DNA of 64,000 nucleotides. Source: Rhynchopus euleeides. Lineage: Eukaryota > Euglenozoa > Diplonemea > Diplonemida > Diplonemidae. The notes under the pieces are model-generated. The model had not been told where the DNA came from. It ran no database searches and was given only the letters and a program-made list of their open reading frames with translations. Made by a program: the position numbers and the translations under genes. This document shows positions 1-11,438 of the stretch, in pieces. The DNA is taken from NCBI GenBank assembly GCA_963210315.1, contig OY723290.1, forward strand, positions 2,046,001-2,110,000, given 5' to 3'. How positions within the stretch are numbered: the first letter of the stretch is position 1; the number at the start of each line of letters is the position of its first letter.

Positions 1-640
1 GTCGTGGTACCCATTGTGCCAGAATTGGTACTTGCTGCGGTCTACTTTGCCTGGCCCAAGAGCACTGGTACTGAACAGTGCAATATGCGTGGCGAGGTGA
101 ATGCAACGGAAGCGCGCAAAGTCAATACAGCTCTCGGATGGCGGGTGGTGGTGTCACTAGTGTGTGACGTTCACTCGAGGATACAACGCATCACAATGAA
201 TCAGCAACCGTGGACCGAGTACAATACGCTCTCTGTGGCTGGTGTGGGGGACAAAGGCAGTGCCTGTGCCGCAGGCAGGGAGGTACATATACAAGCCAGA
301 ACACATCGAAGACCTGGCTCATGCCACCTACATAGCGCCTGACACCCACCGGATGACGTGGTTGGCAAGCAACATGCATTGCAACCCTCAGATGTGGTGT
401 GTTGGGGCATTTTCTTTTCCAACCTCCCACACAGTGGCACTGTACGGTACCAAACGGTGGCACAAAATTTAGGTACCCCAATTCGGGCACCTGAGGTGCC
501 CGGAATGGTGGAAAAGTGGGGTTCGATGGGTTTCCGGACCGATCTGGGGGGGTTTGGAGGGTTTACGGGGGCTTTGGGGCCTCTGCGCCGGTTTTTTGAA
601 AAATCGTGTTTGTCACCCCCATTTGACCCCCCCTAGGGGG
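1..640 (+). mobile_element. Partial inverted-repeat element, family A (right half)
   Basis: Positions ~270-630 match, in reverse complement, 25681-26044. They match directly 26465-26822. Positions 1-270 match the reverse complement of 26045-26330, the interior of that second copy. This is therefore the right half of a fold-back element whose left arm lies before the window. The outer end reads CATTTGACCCCCCCTAGG and runs into a G homopolymer. Short open frames inside are conserved between copies, but I recognise no transposase motif, so the element is probably non-autonomous. Confidence 0.75.
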
Positions 641-879
641 GGGGGGGGGGGGCTCCCGCGGGCTGAGGTCAGGCTGGCGACCCAGGTTTTCAGGGTGACA
701 CCAGGATTTTCTCGAAATTTTGGGTGACCCCCACCCTGGTCGGGGGGGGGGGTCCCTCGCAAAGTGGGGGACAGGGGGGGGGGTACACTGGCTACCTCCC
801 GCACCTGTAGGAAAGGACCCCCCCCCCCTTGTACCTGTACAGGGGGGGGTACTTTTACCCAATTGGCATTTCCCAGTAA
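641..879. other. G/C-homopolymer-rich spacer
   Basis: The stretch is made of G and C runs of 7-16 nt separated by short mixed sequence. Any open frame in it is low-complexity Pro/Gly, and I see no gene. Confidence 0.6.
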
Positions 880-1760
880 GTGGTGTCAATAGGCACCCCA
901 TGGCCAAAATGACCCCACCACAATCCGCACGGATCCCAAATATCCCAAAGAACGGGTTTTTGGAAAATCCGAGGGGGGGGGGGGTCCCGCTGGGTGGGTA
1001 GGTGGGGTGGGGTGTGGGCTGGTGAAGGTGGCTGCCTCCCAGCCACCTTCACCCATGACCAGTCCCTGAACCAGACCCACGTTTCATGGGCGAAACTTGG
1101 CTCGTACACCACCAAAGTGACCCCACTGTGATCCGCAAAAATTCCAAACGTTCAAAAGAAAGGGGTTTTGGAACACCCGAGGAGGGGGTCCCACTGGGTG
1201 GGTGGGGTGGGGTGTGGGCTGACTGCCTCCCAGCCACGCTGACCGGCCCCTGAACTAGACCCGTGTTTCATGGGTGATGCTTGGCTCGCACACCACCAAA
1301 GTGACCCCACTGTGATCCGCACAAATTCCAAACGTTCAAAAGAAAGGGTTTTTGGAACACCCGTGGAGGGGGTCCCGCTGGGTGGGTGGGTGTGGCTGCC
1401 TCCCAGTCACATTCCCTTAGGATCAGCCCCTGAACCAGAGGCACATTTCATGGACGGTGTTTGGCTCCTAGACCCACAAAATGACCCCACTACGATTCGC
1501 AAAAGTTCCAAACGTTCAGAAGAACGGGGTTTTGGAATACCCGAGGAGGGGGTCCCGCTGGGTGGGTGGGCTGGTGTGGCTGCCTCCCAGTCACATCCTC
1601 CTGGGGCCAGCCTCCTATGACCAGACCCTGAATCAGACCCACATTTCATGGGTGAAGCTTGACACCTCGACCCACAGTGTGACCCCACTACGATCCGCAC
1701 AGATTCCAAATAGTCAAAAGAAAGGGGTTTCGGAACACCCGAGGAGGGGGTCCCGCTGAT
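880..1760 (+). repeat. Tandem repeat, ~180-208 bp unit, about five copies
   Basis: The anchor motif TGACCCCAC followed by a variable GATCCGCA recurs at about 911, 1119, 1303, 1483 and 1681. Each copy continues with TTCCAAACGTTCAAAAGAA, a GAGGGGGTCCCGCTGGGTGGG block, a CTGCCTCCCAG block and TTTCATGGG. Copies differ by substitutions and small indels. Related diverged copies lie at 29160-29380 inside another element. No coding function is suggested: the open frames follow the repeat and are not conserved as protein. Confidence 0.85.
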
Positions 1761-1951
1761 TTTGGGTCACTTTCGGGTGATGTCAGGTACCTGGAGTGAC
1801 CGCAGGTAGCCCATTTTCAGGGTGGGAGCCCTACTCGTACGTCACCCAGATTCAGCCCAAACCGTGCACCTCGGGTGCACGGTCGCCGGCAGCGCGCGGG
1901 CACCCGGAAACAGGCCGCATTTGCGCGCGCTGCCTGCACCCTGCACGCCAG

Positions 1952-1984
<33 letters not shown>

Positions 1985-4060
1985 GGCTGTAAGCGACCCC
2001 CCAGAAAATTACCCCAGCCACTGCCCCCCCCCCCCCCTCCACGAAACCCTTTTTCATATGTCTCCCCCTCCCTCTCCCACCCCCTTCGCCTCTCTTTCGC
2101 TCGACCTGTCGCCGCACATATGCGTGTCTAGTTTCACTGAACGAATTGTTAGGATGAGGGTAGGGGGAAGGGTGCCTGTGGGGGGGGGGGGTGTTGGGTT
2201 GGGTGGGGGTTCAACACCGCCCGGACTTCTTCGGGCCTCTCGCCCCCCCCCCCTTGTGTGTCGGGGGGGGGGCGACCTATCCTGCTGGCCACGTTCTGCC
2301 GAGCCTCCCCCGCGGCTGCTGCTGCTGCGGGCGGCGCCCTGTATGCCAGAAGCTCGAAGCACGTCGGATGAGCACCTCCCCGCCCACCCCTCACGCCCAC
2401 CCCGCGACGCGTTTCGCCCTCGTCGTACAGGTTGTTTGCATTTTTTTTTAAACCCTGTGGGGGTCTTCGCTCCATCCGCCAAAAAAAACCGGAAAAAACC
2501 CGTGAAAAAGTCGGAAAAAAAGAGTGTGGGGAGTTGGGTCCAGTTTAGCAAAGTGAGCTTATTTTTCGAAAATTGAAAAATTGGGGACACCAAAAGTCCC
2601 CAGAAAAATCTTCGACTTGGCCCGCAGAGTGATTTTTTTTGGTGAAAAACGATTTCAACAGTTGTCCAACAGTTGCTGTACAAGACGGCACACCGTTCTC
2701 TGCGCATGGGCTGCTGCACGTGAATCATTTGGATGTCCGAGGGGCTATCCGGAACGAGGAGGGCCACGAGCCTGAACTACCCGCCAGCAGCGATCCCGTG
2801 CCAGGGCTGGCAGGGGGCCGCGGCCCCACCTCCCTTTTTCTGTAATTGTTTGGGAGGGTGGGCCGCCAGGGGTGGCATGGCCCTACCCTCGGCCCTACCT
2901 CCCGGGTCAGATTTTGGGGCTTTTGGGTTCGGCCTTGTGGCCGAGTTTTCATGCGCCGCAGCGTATGAAAACCCAACGGCATGCTGGGGGCTTGATGGTG
3001 TTCATCGAAGCGCACCTCATCATGCCCCAAGCGAAGGACCATCCCCGCCTGGAATGTGCAACAGCACCAACCGGTGTGGGGACTAGCCTTCGAAGACTTT
3101 CAGGATGTTCACTACCGTGGCCTCCGGCGGCTGGGGGGCTGGATTCCTGATTTTTGATCCAGCAGGACGACCAAAGGCAGCAACATCCGGTGCTTCTCGA
3201 ATTGGGTGAAAATGTTCTGTGGCCGTGCATTCGATCCTGTTTGCATCATACCACGGGAAGTCGGGGCGGGGTTGGGCTGCACTTTTTTTCTCGCGAGCTC
3301 GGCCACCCTGTGCCCGACCTCTTTTTTGGTTTGCCCGACCCCCAGCGAGATCACTGGCAGCCAGACCTTGTTCAACATAAACAGCAGACAAGAGAGCAGA
3401 ATGGAGTGTGGGGCAGCTGCCGTGCTCCCACACATAAACAGCGCACCTCTCGCGCTGCCTGCACGAAAGGGACGGGTAACCTGCAGGTCACCCACAGCAG
3501 CCTACTGCCTACGTTCTATACAAGATCAGCGCCGACCACACGAAAGGCTGTTCGACCTGCGGCGCAACAAGAAGCTCCGGTGGGAACAGAACTGAGCGGC
3601 AACAGGATGCAATGCAGGCCCACATCCGATGCCCTGCGGCAAGAGCAGTCACATCGATATCTTTGACAGGGCCTGCCCACTGGTGTGTGACGGGGTGACC
3701 TGCAGATGGTGACCTGGCCCACGGCAGAACACCTGGGTCGGGGGATGGCTGCGACTGGGCATTACCTAACTCTTCATGATGCAGGACTGCGGTTAATTGG
3801 TCCAAAAGAGCAAGTATGGCTCCCGCTCAGCTCTCACTGAAGCTGAACCAGATGCAAGTGGTGGGAGGAGGAGGGTGTCCCGGGGGAGGACACACCGGCC
3901 GGCAACCCACGAGGACTGGCCCGTCCCAGTCGACAGAAGAACAAAGCAGGAACACGGACTCACCTGAAACGACATACTGAAGTGAGGGAGGAGGAGGCGA
4001 GCACAAAAGGGCGTCGGCTACCGCACGCCCTTTGAGCGCAGCCGACGACGACCGAACCGG
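1761..4060. other. Gene-poor intergenic region
   Basis: I see no gene in this region. It has a poly(C) run of about 33 nt at 1950-1982, more C runs at 2026-2038 and 2243-2252, an A/T-rich patch at ~2440-2580, and one copy of a dispersed repeat at 3107-3141. The longer open frames over 1875-2576 are Pro/Arg low complexity and have similar-sized frames on the other strand, which indicates compositional artefacts. Confidence 0.6.
3107..3141 (+). repeat. Dispersed GTTCACTACCGTGG-type repeat, copy 1
   Basis: This 35-bp block (GTTCACTACCGTGG, then CCTCCGGCGGCTGGGGGGCT) recurs at 27094-27128 and, with one A-to-G change, at 27250-27284. In the later copies it continues into CCGCCCCCCAGACCCCCC, which can fold back on the GGGGGG part. 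It is probably a fragment of a mobile element. Confidence 0.7.
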
Positions 4061-4080
4061 CCACCGGCCGGGAGGTGCGT

Positions 4081-4140
4081 GTGGCGTGGGGGGCGAAGCC
4101 CCCCACGCAAGGGGGGTCCGGGGGGCGAAGCCCCCCGGAA
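4081..4140. repeat. Two GGGGCGAAGCCCC hairpins
   Basis: GGGGGGCGAAGCCCCCC occurs near 4090 and GGGGGGCGAAGCCCCCC again near 4121. Each is a perfect short hairpin with a GAA loop. The same GGGCTTCGC / GCGAAGCCC words form the stems of the larger palindrome that follows. Confidence 0.7.
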
Positions 4141-4370
4141 AAAAATTTGGGGTTTTTTGGCCTATTTTTGGCCATTTTCCGCTGCATTTGTTTGATTTTG
4201 GGTCGGGAAAGGTATGGCCAGGAAGTGGGAAAAATTGAGGAAAAAGTCGGAAATTTTCAGGTTTGCCCATATAAACCATGGGTCACAGATTCCGATTTTT
4301 GGGTCAGACTCCAAGTTTGACACAAGGGAAAATAGGCAAAAATTTTCACCTATTTTTGGTCACCTAAGGG

Positions 4371-4606
4371 GGGGCTTCGCTCCGGGTCACTGACCCAAGC
4401 TGACCCAGATTGACCCGGAGCGAAGCCCACCGGGTCAATTTGGGTCACCCTGGGGCTTTTCACCTTAGGAAAATGGGGGGCTTCGCTCCGGGTCAATCTG
4501 GGTCAGCTTGGGTCAGTGACCCGGAGCGAAGCCCCCCATTTTCCTAAGGTGAAAAGCCCCAGGGTGACCCAAGTTGACCCAAATTGACCCGGAGCGAAGA
4601 CCCCCT
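4371..4606. repeat. Large imperfect palindrome (fold-back) with CTTCGCTCCGGGTCA modules
   Basis: A 51-bp block beginning CTTCGCTCCGGGTCACTGAC at ~4375 is repeated in exact reverse complement at ~4480-4530. The block between them (CCCTGGGGCTTTTCACCTTAG...) is repeated in reverse complement at ~4534-4570. The right arm carries one extra AAGTTGACCC. The whole can fold into a cruciform with arms of about 110 bp. Its inner unit CTTCGCTCCGGG...CCCGGAGCGAAG occurs in both arms, so smaller hairpins compete with the large one. Confidence 0.85.
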
Positions 4607-5951
4607 GTGCCTGGAATTTTGTCCAAAAAATAGCACGTTTTCGCACAAGGCAAAAAATGGTCAAAAAACCCGAAAATCGGGTTTGTAGGGTATATGTCCC
4701 CTGTCTGAAAATGCAAAATATGGCCCCGCAGGTGCCCCCAGAGTGATTTAAAATTGGAAAATCGACATTTTCCACCTACGGGAAATCCCCCAAAATAGGG
4801 GGTCCCCAGTCACGAACCCCAAAAAAATGTCCCGCGCGCCTCTAAGGCACTCTGGATTTTTATTATGTCATCCAGATGTCACATCTGGGTCCAGGAACAC
4901 CGGTTTTTGGCCTCAGGAAGTCGAAAAATATGTGTGGAAATTTTTATTCCTGACCAGGATCCCCTAAAAGCCCGATTTCCCCTGTTTACACATGGGGGAT
5001 TTCTTGCAACGCCCGCTCGTGTGCTGAGTGTGTTATCCGCGACGTGGACGCGGTCGCCCTCTTCCTCCCAGAAGCCACTGATCTTCCTCATCCAACTTCA
5101 CCTCTGGATGTGCGCGGCACGTGCTTGGGTTGTCCTGTCGCAGTGCAGCAGAAGGTCCCCTGTGCACTGCTGCCCAAGCCATTTCGGCTGCACGGAATAC
5201 GCCACGCAGAGTAACGTGGTATCGCGTGACCAGCTCGTGAGGCTTGTGCCCCGAATCGAATCGATAGGCTGCGAGCTGCATTGCCTCGGTCAGTTGATGT
5301 CCTTGTGTGTGCATTTTTGTGCACAACAGTCCCTTGGGTATCTGCAGCGCAGGTGCCTGCACTGGACCAGGACTCCTGATTTGCCTCTGGCACTTGTGAT
5401 CGGAACGGATGTGGCGACATGCCACGGTGCCCATGAATAGCCATGCCGGCACGAAAATACGTTCACGACGGTTGATTACCATTGCCGCACTCTGTCAGAA
5501 CCAAGGGTCGCAGCTCACCTGAACGCCCACCAGGCCCCCCAACAGGGGGTGAAACCAAAGGGTCCCCCCTGGGGTTTTTTAACCCAAAATTTTCGAATTC
5601 GACATGTCCCCGGGATTTCCACTATGTCGCAGATTTCGACCATTGGGTCAAGAAAACCTAAAAATCTAGGGGGGAGGTGCTGAAGGATTGCACTGAAAAT
5701 TTTATCTAACTCGGTCAAAATTCCAGGCACAGGGTTTTTAACAAGGTGCTTGTCAGGCGGAAATGCAGCGATAGGGGAAGTGCGAGGTGCTTGCCGTCAC
5801 ACACAGTCTTATGCGCCTGCCAATCACACACTAACACTTCCGCAGGCAAACGTTTCTGTGTGTCGTGCGATCAACGAAATTTTTTTTCTCCTTTACTTTT
5901 CGCATTTCTTCACGAATGATCCTGCACGACTCTAGCTTTTTTTTTTGCTGA
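4607..5951. other. Intergenic, no gene recognised
   Basis: The first part (to ~4990) is A/C-rich with many AAAA and CCCC runs. From ~5000 to 5480 the composition is more even, and one frame stays open on each strand, but neither has a recognisable motif or an intron pattern like the neighbouring genes. A pyrimidine-rich stretch just before 5950 leads into the next gene. Confidence 0.5.
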
Positions 5952-6107
5952 CCGAAACAAAATGCCTGGGTCTTTTGCACAGAACTACCCCCCCACACCC
6001 ACACCCACACCCCTCCAGCTGCTGAGTGCTACACCCTACACACGAAGGGCCCCTGTCCAGCACCCCCTTCGCCGTTCCCCCCTACACCCCCACAGCCTCC
6101 CACCCCA

Positions 6108-8553
6108 GGCCCTTCGCGGCCAGCGCAACGAGGCGTCACAATTAGGGCTGCAGGCAGCAAGACCAAGGGGCTGCCCGTTGGGCAGCCCGTGCGGTACCAC
6201 CCGTATGTGTGCCACCCGAATGTGGTGTCGCTGCCGTCGGAGCGGGACATCAGCTACACGAATGCGAGGCGGCAGTTCAACCGGGACAACCGGTGGGATC
6301 TGATCACGCCAGATGGCGTGGTGACGTCGTGCGAGCGGAGCAGCGACAGGCGCATGATGGTGTGCCACATCCGCATCGAGGGTATCAGCGATCGGTTTGC
6401 AGGCTGGGACCCTGAGCTCCATGTCTACTTCAACGTGAAGTCGACTCTCTCGCAGCTGGGCGTCAACGGGGTGGGCAGGGAGCTCTGCTTCGACCGGGAG
6501 AGCAGGCGCTGCTCCCTTGTTGTGGATTTCCGCGCAGTCTCGCATCTGGGCGTGCTGACGCTGGACCACATCACCGTCAACACGCGTGTGGGGAAGCTGT
6601 TCTGCAGGGAGCCTGCGCGGCGTGTGCAGGACAAAGACTACCTCAGCCGCCTGGTGGGGCGTGTGGACCGCATGGGCATGCCGCTGCTGAGTTTGGGTGT
6701 GGAGGGTGCGGACTGGTGGCCCGAGAAGCGTGACGGGCGTGTGATCTTCCACATCAAGCTGCGGCAGGGCTGCGTGCGGTACGACGGGGATGTGGCGGGG
6801 ATCATCCCCAGCGTGGGGCGTGCGCTGAAGCACGGCAGGGCGTGCAAGCAGATCCTGCGCCTGCACCAGAAGCACAACCACGACAGGTCGCGGGTGGCGG
6901 TGCCCAACGACATGCTGATGGTGCGCACACCACCCCTCTACATCCGCAACTGCTACGCCCGCGTGGCGTCGGACCTGCTGCCGGAGGGCGTGCACAGCTG
7001 CTCGTCAGACATCATGGAGCCGGTGGTGGACTACAGCGGTGCCTGTGAGGAGGAAGAGGGGCGCACCTTCTGCTTCTTCGGCGAGTCCCTGCCGCAGCAG
7101 TACCTCACCTCGATCCCGCTGGAGCTGTACCAGCTGGAGGCGTGGCGTGAACACCTGTACTTCGAGGATGGGCTGAAGCAGGCCCTGGAGGATGCCGAGG
7201 TTGTGTTCAAAGCCTTTTCCCTCATGCCTGAGATCGACGAGCAGTGCTGCTGTTACATTGTGAAGCGGGAGCAGCTGCAGTATCTGCGTGAGTCAGACTG
7301 GGTGATGACCAACCCTGTGAAGCACGACTACCCAGGCATCACGCGCCCTGAGGAGCAGCGGGAGTATGTCCGCATGTACATCCGGCAGCAGTGCAGCTAT
7401 GGTATGGTGAGCAGGGCAGCAGGGGCTGGGGTGCAGGGAGGTGCCGTTGTGCCATGCCACCCGCCTCAGGTATTCTCAAGGCCATCTCCGTCGGAGACAT
7501 CACATCGCACGGTGTGCTGTTCGCGAAGTACCTCCCGTCGCCTGTGCTGAAGAACCTGCTGCTGTCCGACACGGTATGTCCGGTGCTCCTCCCGCCTCTG
7601 CCATGTCCACACCCCCGCAGGTGTCGGCGTGTCTGAAGCGCATTTACTTCATCTCCTGCAGCCAGACCAGCGGGTCGTTCCTGTCGCAGGAGGACCGTTC
7701 GCTGTTGTACGACCTGTCGCTGTTTGGCGTGGAGGTGCTGAACGTCGACATGGATGTGAAGCGCATCTTCAAGTACGTGCACAAGAAGGGGCGGGACCAC
7801 GGTGCCTTTGTGCCCATCTACCCCGACAACCTGGTCGACGACTACCTCAACGCAACCGCCTTCGGGGTGTACGGCAGCAACCTGCTGGAGGGCAACCTGG
7901 AGGGCGAGCTGGACACGCTGCTGAAGGGGATGCTCGCCATGCGGGCGGACTTCAACCTGCCCCTGATGCGGAAGGACAAGCCCTTTGCGCTTGTCACAGG
8001 CGGCGGCCCGGGTGCCATGGAGGTCGGCAACCGCGTCGCGAAGAAGTGCGGGATCCTGAGCTGCGGGAACATCTGCGACTTCACACCGAAGGACGGCACT
8101 GTCGTCAACGAGCAGAAGCGGAACCCCTTCGTCGACGTCTGGATGACCTACAAGCTCGAGAAGCTTGTGGAGCGGCAGAGCGACTTCCAGCTGGACTTCC
8201 CCATCATCCTGACGGGCGGCATCGGCACCGACTTTGAATACGCACTGGAAGAGGTGCGCCGCAAGGTGGGCACCACGCCAGCGCAGCCTGTCGTGCTGTT
8301 CGGCACAGAGGAGTACTGGACCGACAAGGTCACAAGCCGCTACACACGCAACAAGCTGGAGGGCGTCATCAGGGGCAGCGAGTGGGTGTCCAACTGCTTC
8401 TTTGCCGTGCAGACAGCGAATCAAGCGTTGGCGGTGTACCGCAACTGGTTTGCAGGAACCCTCCTCACGGGGAAGCACGGCCCAGTCTTCGACCTCGGCT
8501 TCTGCCTTGTGCCGAAGGACGTGTCGAACTGGACTGGCGCCGTCACCAAATAG
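6108..8553 (+). CDS. LOG-family Rossmann nucleotide-binding protein with long N-terminal extension
   Basis: The gene has three exons: up to 7401, 7470-7573 and 7621-8553 (stop TAG). Introns 7402-7469 (68 nt) and 7574-7620 (47 nt) have GTATGG and GTATGT donors. Joining restores one frame of about 776 residues. The last exon carries the LOG/lysine-decarboxylase-like signature: GGGPGAMEVGNR (from ~7999) and TGGIGTDFE (from ~8209). The second motif replaces the usual PGGxGTxxE, so the substrate may differ from the cytokinin-type phosphoribohydrolase reaction known for LOG. The ~430 residues before intron 1 match nothing I know. The 5' end is unresolved. The frame is open from 5952, but its first ATG is at 6354, well inside apparently coding sequence. 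An ATG at 5962 lies in another frame and would need a splice, for example GT at 6026 to AG at 6108. It is the only clear gene between the left repeats and MAT1. Confidence 0.7.
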
Positions 8554-9950
8554 ACACCTTCAGACCACCTTCCCACCACCACACGACCGTTCCAACCCAC
8601 GACCCTCCCCCGCGATGCCAGCGTTGCGCTGCGGCACTCAACAAGGAGGCACCACAGCCCCTGAATGGGCAGCTGCTCGAAGCTGCAAGCTGTTGCATCG
8701 CTGGGTTTCGGGACGTGTCCTTCATGCCGTGTGGCTGTTGGCTGTATGCCCCCCCCCGCCCCCAGCACCCCTCCCCCCACCGTCCCCTCATCCCTCTCCC
8801 AAGTGTGCAGATCCACATATATCGCAAACAGCGGGGGGTGTGGGTCGGAGCTGGGGCGGTGTCGTGCCTTCCCTGGAGGCCACTGCAGAGGGCAGGTGGC
8901 GATTGTGTTTTTCGAAGCAGAGCAGTTGTTGCTTTGGCTGTGTGGGAGGGCCTGGAGGGGTCGGGAGTTGGGGGCGAGTGCCCTCTTAGCTTTCCACGTC
9001 TCCTCCAAAGGCCTTGGGTGATGATAGTCGTGCAAAACGACATGTTTCTCCCACAACAGTTCAAGATGATGAAATGACGAAGTATACGGGAGGCTGCGAT
9101 GCAGAGCTGCCGTGCCATTCCTCCCCACCCTATCTTAGTGTTTCGGACCTCGAAGGTGTGTATCGTATTCCCAGATGCGATAGTCACTGTGCTCAGCACA
9201 GCGGCGATTCTTCAGAGAATCTGACATGCCCTTCCTGTGTTGTATATTCGTGAGGCAGGCATGGCCAACCGGAGTGCCAACCTTTCTGTGCTTCCTGATC
9301 TTGTGACGCCCAAACACCTGTCGTCAGAAGGCGGTGGTGTGGCACAGGGGGGTCGGCGTGACAAAACCATGGGCAAGCAAGGAAGTATTGCGTTCGACTG
9401 TCACTTCGAGGTGACAACGTTTTGGTTCTACCGACAGGTCGTCTGCCGCCTTCTGGCGAGATTCGCACTCGCCTGGCAGGCACGTCTTCAGGATGTGCCT
9501 TGCAGTGGCTGGCGTCGCCATCCTCTTGTCCTTCGCCTTGCGGCTCAGGATTGCTCGACATGGCTGAAAACTCTGCCAAATGCAAAATGTGACAAAAAGT
9601 TGTGTCTAACTTGATGCCGTCCACAGTGTGCACTGGAGACAGTCCACAGTGGCAGGTCAGTAGGGTGGGGGTGGAGGGGGCGGGAGGGCCTGCAGGAATA
9701 GAAACGCTTTCCGGGGTCTCGGCGGCCCACCGTCGCCGTAGGCTCCGGAGACAGGCGAAGCCAGGAAGGCAAGTAGGCCGTGCCTGTGGGGTGAGCCCAG
9801 CGGAGACGTGTACCAAACTAACACTGATAACACCTGACAATACCGAGACAAGTGGAAGTGGACCAGGACGGACCTCATCCCACCCCCGAGGACTGCAACT
9901 GAGTGTTGTGTTCGTTGTTCTGCCCGGGACACCTATCGCCACGATTTCAC
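8554..9950. other. Intergenic between LOG-like gene and MAT1
   Basis: I see no gene here. There is a C-rich run at 8751-8790, otherwise mixed sequence. Open frames on both strands are short or shadow each other. The 3' UTR of the upstream gene and the promoter of MAT1 must lie here, but I recognise no TATA box or polyadenylation motif. Confidence 0.5.
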
Positions 9951-9999
9951 ACACACATGACCACGACACAGCGAGAGAGGATACACACGCATACACACG
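9951..9999 (+). promoter_or_regulatory. Conserved 5' leader of MAT1 (shared with MAT2 and MAT3)
   Basis: The ~50 bp before the ATG (ACACACATGACCACG, then ACAGCGAGAGAGGATACACA and CGCATACACACG) are nearly identical before MAT1, MAT2 (16602-16659) and MAT3 (33718-33777). They are absent before MAT4 and MAT5. Conservation in otherwise unrelated upstream DNA marks a shared leader or the edge of the duplicated block; a promoter role is inferred. Confidence 0.55.
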
Positions 10000-11438
10000 A
10001 TGGGGACCACATTCAAGCCGACGCCGACGGGGAACCGCACGTTCATGTTCTCGTCGGAGCACGTGACTGAGGGTCACCCCGACAAGATGTGCGACCAGTT
10101 CTCCGACGCGGTGCTGGACGCGTGCCTGGCACAGGACGCGATGTCGAAGGTGGCGTGCGAGTCGTGCTGCAAGACCGGGATGGTGATGGTGTTCGGTGAG
10201 ATCACGACGAAGGCTGTGGTGGACTACCAGACCGTGCTGCGGCAGACGGTGAAGAAGATCGGGTACGACGACTCGGCAAAGGGGTTCGACTACAAGACCT
10301 GCAACGTGCTGGTGGCGATTGAGCAGCAGTCCCCCGACATCGGGCAGTGCACGCAGTACGAGGACGAGGGTGCGCTGGGTGCGGGTGACCAGGGTCTCAT
10401 GTTCGGGTACGCCACGGACGAGACGGAGACGCTGATGCCTCTGTCGTACGAGCTGGCGCGTCAGCTGGCACAGCGCCACAGCGAGTGGCGCAACAACGGG
10501 AAGCTGGCGTGGGCACGCCCCGACGCCAAGACCCAGGTGACGGTGGAGTACGAGATCGACGAGACGGACGGGAAGAAGCTGCTGACGCCTCTGCGTGTCG
10601 AGACGGTGCTCATCTCGTCCCAGCACTCCGAGGACGTGACAAACGAGAAGATCCGTGAGGACCTGCTGGTGCTGATCAAGGACGTCATCCCCGCCAAGTT
10701 CCTTGACGAGAAGGTATGTTGTTGTTGTGTGTTGTGGTGCTTGTTGCCTTGTGTTTGTTTGATGGGTGCAGGTCACACTGAAGGTGTACTGCTTGCACCA
10801 CCACATGCCCACACACACATCACCACACAGACTATCTACCACCTGAACCCCTCTGGCCGGTTCGTGATCGGTGGGCCGATGGGCGACGCCGGTCTGACCG
10901 GGCGCAAGATCATCGTGGACACGTACGGCGGCTGGGGTGCGCACGGCGGTGGTGCCTTCTCCGGGAAGGACCCGACGAAGGTGGACAGGTCTGCGTGCTA
11001 CGCGGCGCGTTGGATCGCCAAGTCGATCGTGGCGGGTGGGCTCGCAAAGCGCTGCATTGTGCAGCTGGCGTACGCCATCGGTGTTGCGGAGCCGCTGTCC
11101 GTGTACGTCGACACCTACGGGACTGGGAAGTACACCGACGAGAGCACCCTCAAGGTATGGTCTTTGTGATTTGTGTTGTGTGATTCATGTGTGAATCTTG
11201 GCTATGCTCCACAAGCACATGCACACGGGAGACTGCCACACCGCACCGCCCTGCACAGATTGTGCTGGAGAACTTCCGCCTGCGCCCGTACGACATCATC
11301 AAGGAGCTGGACCTGCGCCGCCCGATCTACTCGGAGACGTCGGCAATGGGCCACTTCGGCCGCACGTCGGAGAAGGGCTTCACGTGGGAGAACCCGCGCG
11401 ACCTGAAGATCCCTGAGGGTGTGGCCCTGCGCCAGTAG
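10000..11438 (+). CDS. S-adenosylmethionine synthetase, copy 1 (MAT1)
   Basis: Makes S-adenosylmethionine from methionine and ATP, releasing phosphate and pyrophosphate, in the cytosol. The three exons are 10000-10713, 10831-11154 and 11259-11438, giving 405 residues, normal for eukaryotic MAT. Family marks are EGHPDK (24-29, with the catalytic His26 and Asp28), [12 protein letters not shown] (127-138) and the P-loop-like GGGAFSGKD (277-285). Exon junctions fall where the protein aligns with animal MAT (FLDEK / TIYHL), so the splice sites are firm. The ATG follows the leader shared with MAT2 and MAT3. Intron 1 is 117 nt, has no in-frame stop and could be read through as 39 Cys/His-rich residues. 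The protein differs from the other copies at only a few positions (for example Glu versus Gln or Asp near the end of exon 1). A gene for a Cys-rich membrane protein follows. Confidence 0.97.

Noticed and set aside
1842-2767. Pro/Arg-rich open frames of 90-237 codons
   Set aside because: They rest on homopolymer C/G tracts, overlap on both strands and show no conserved residues.
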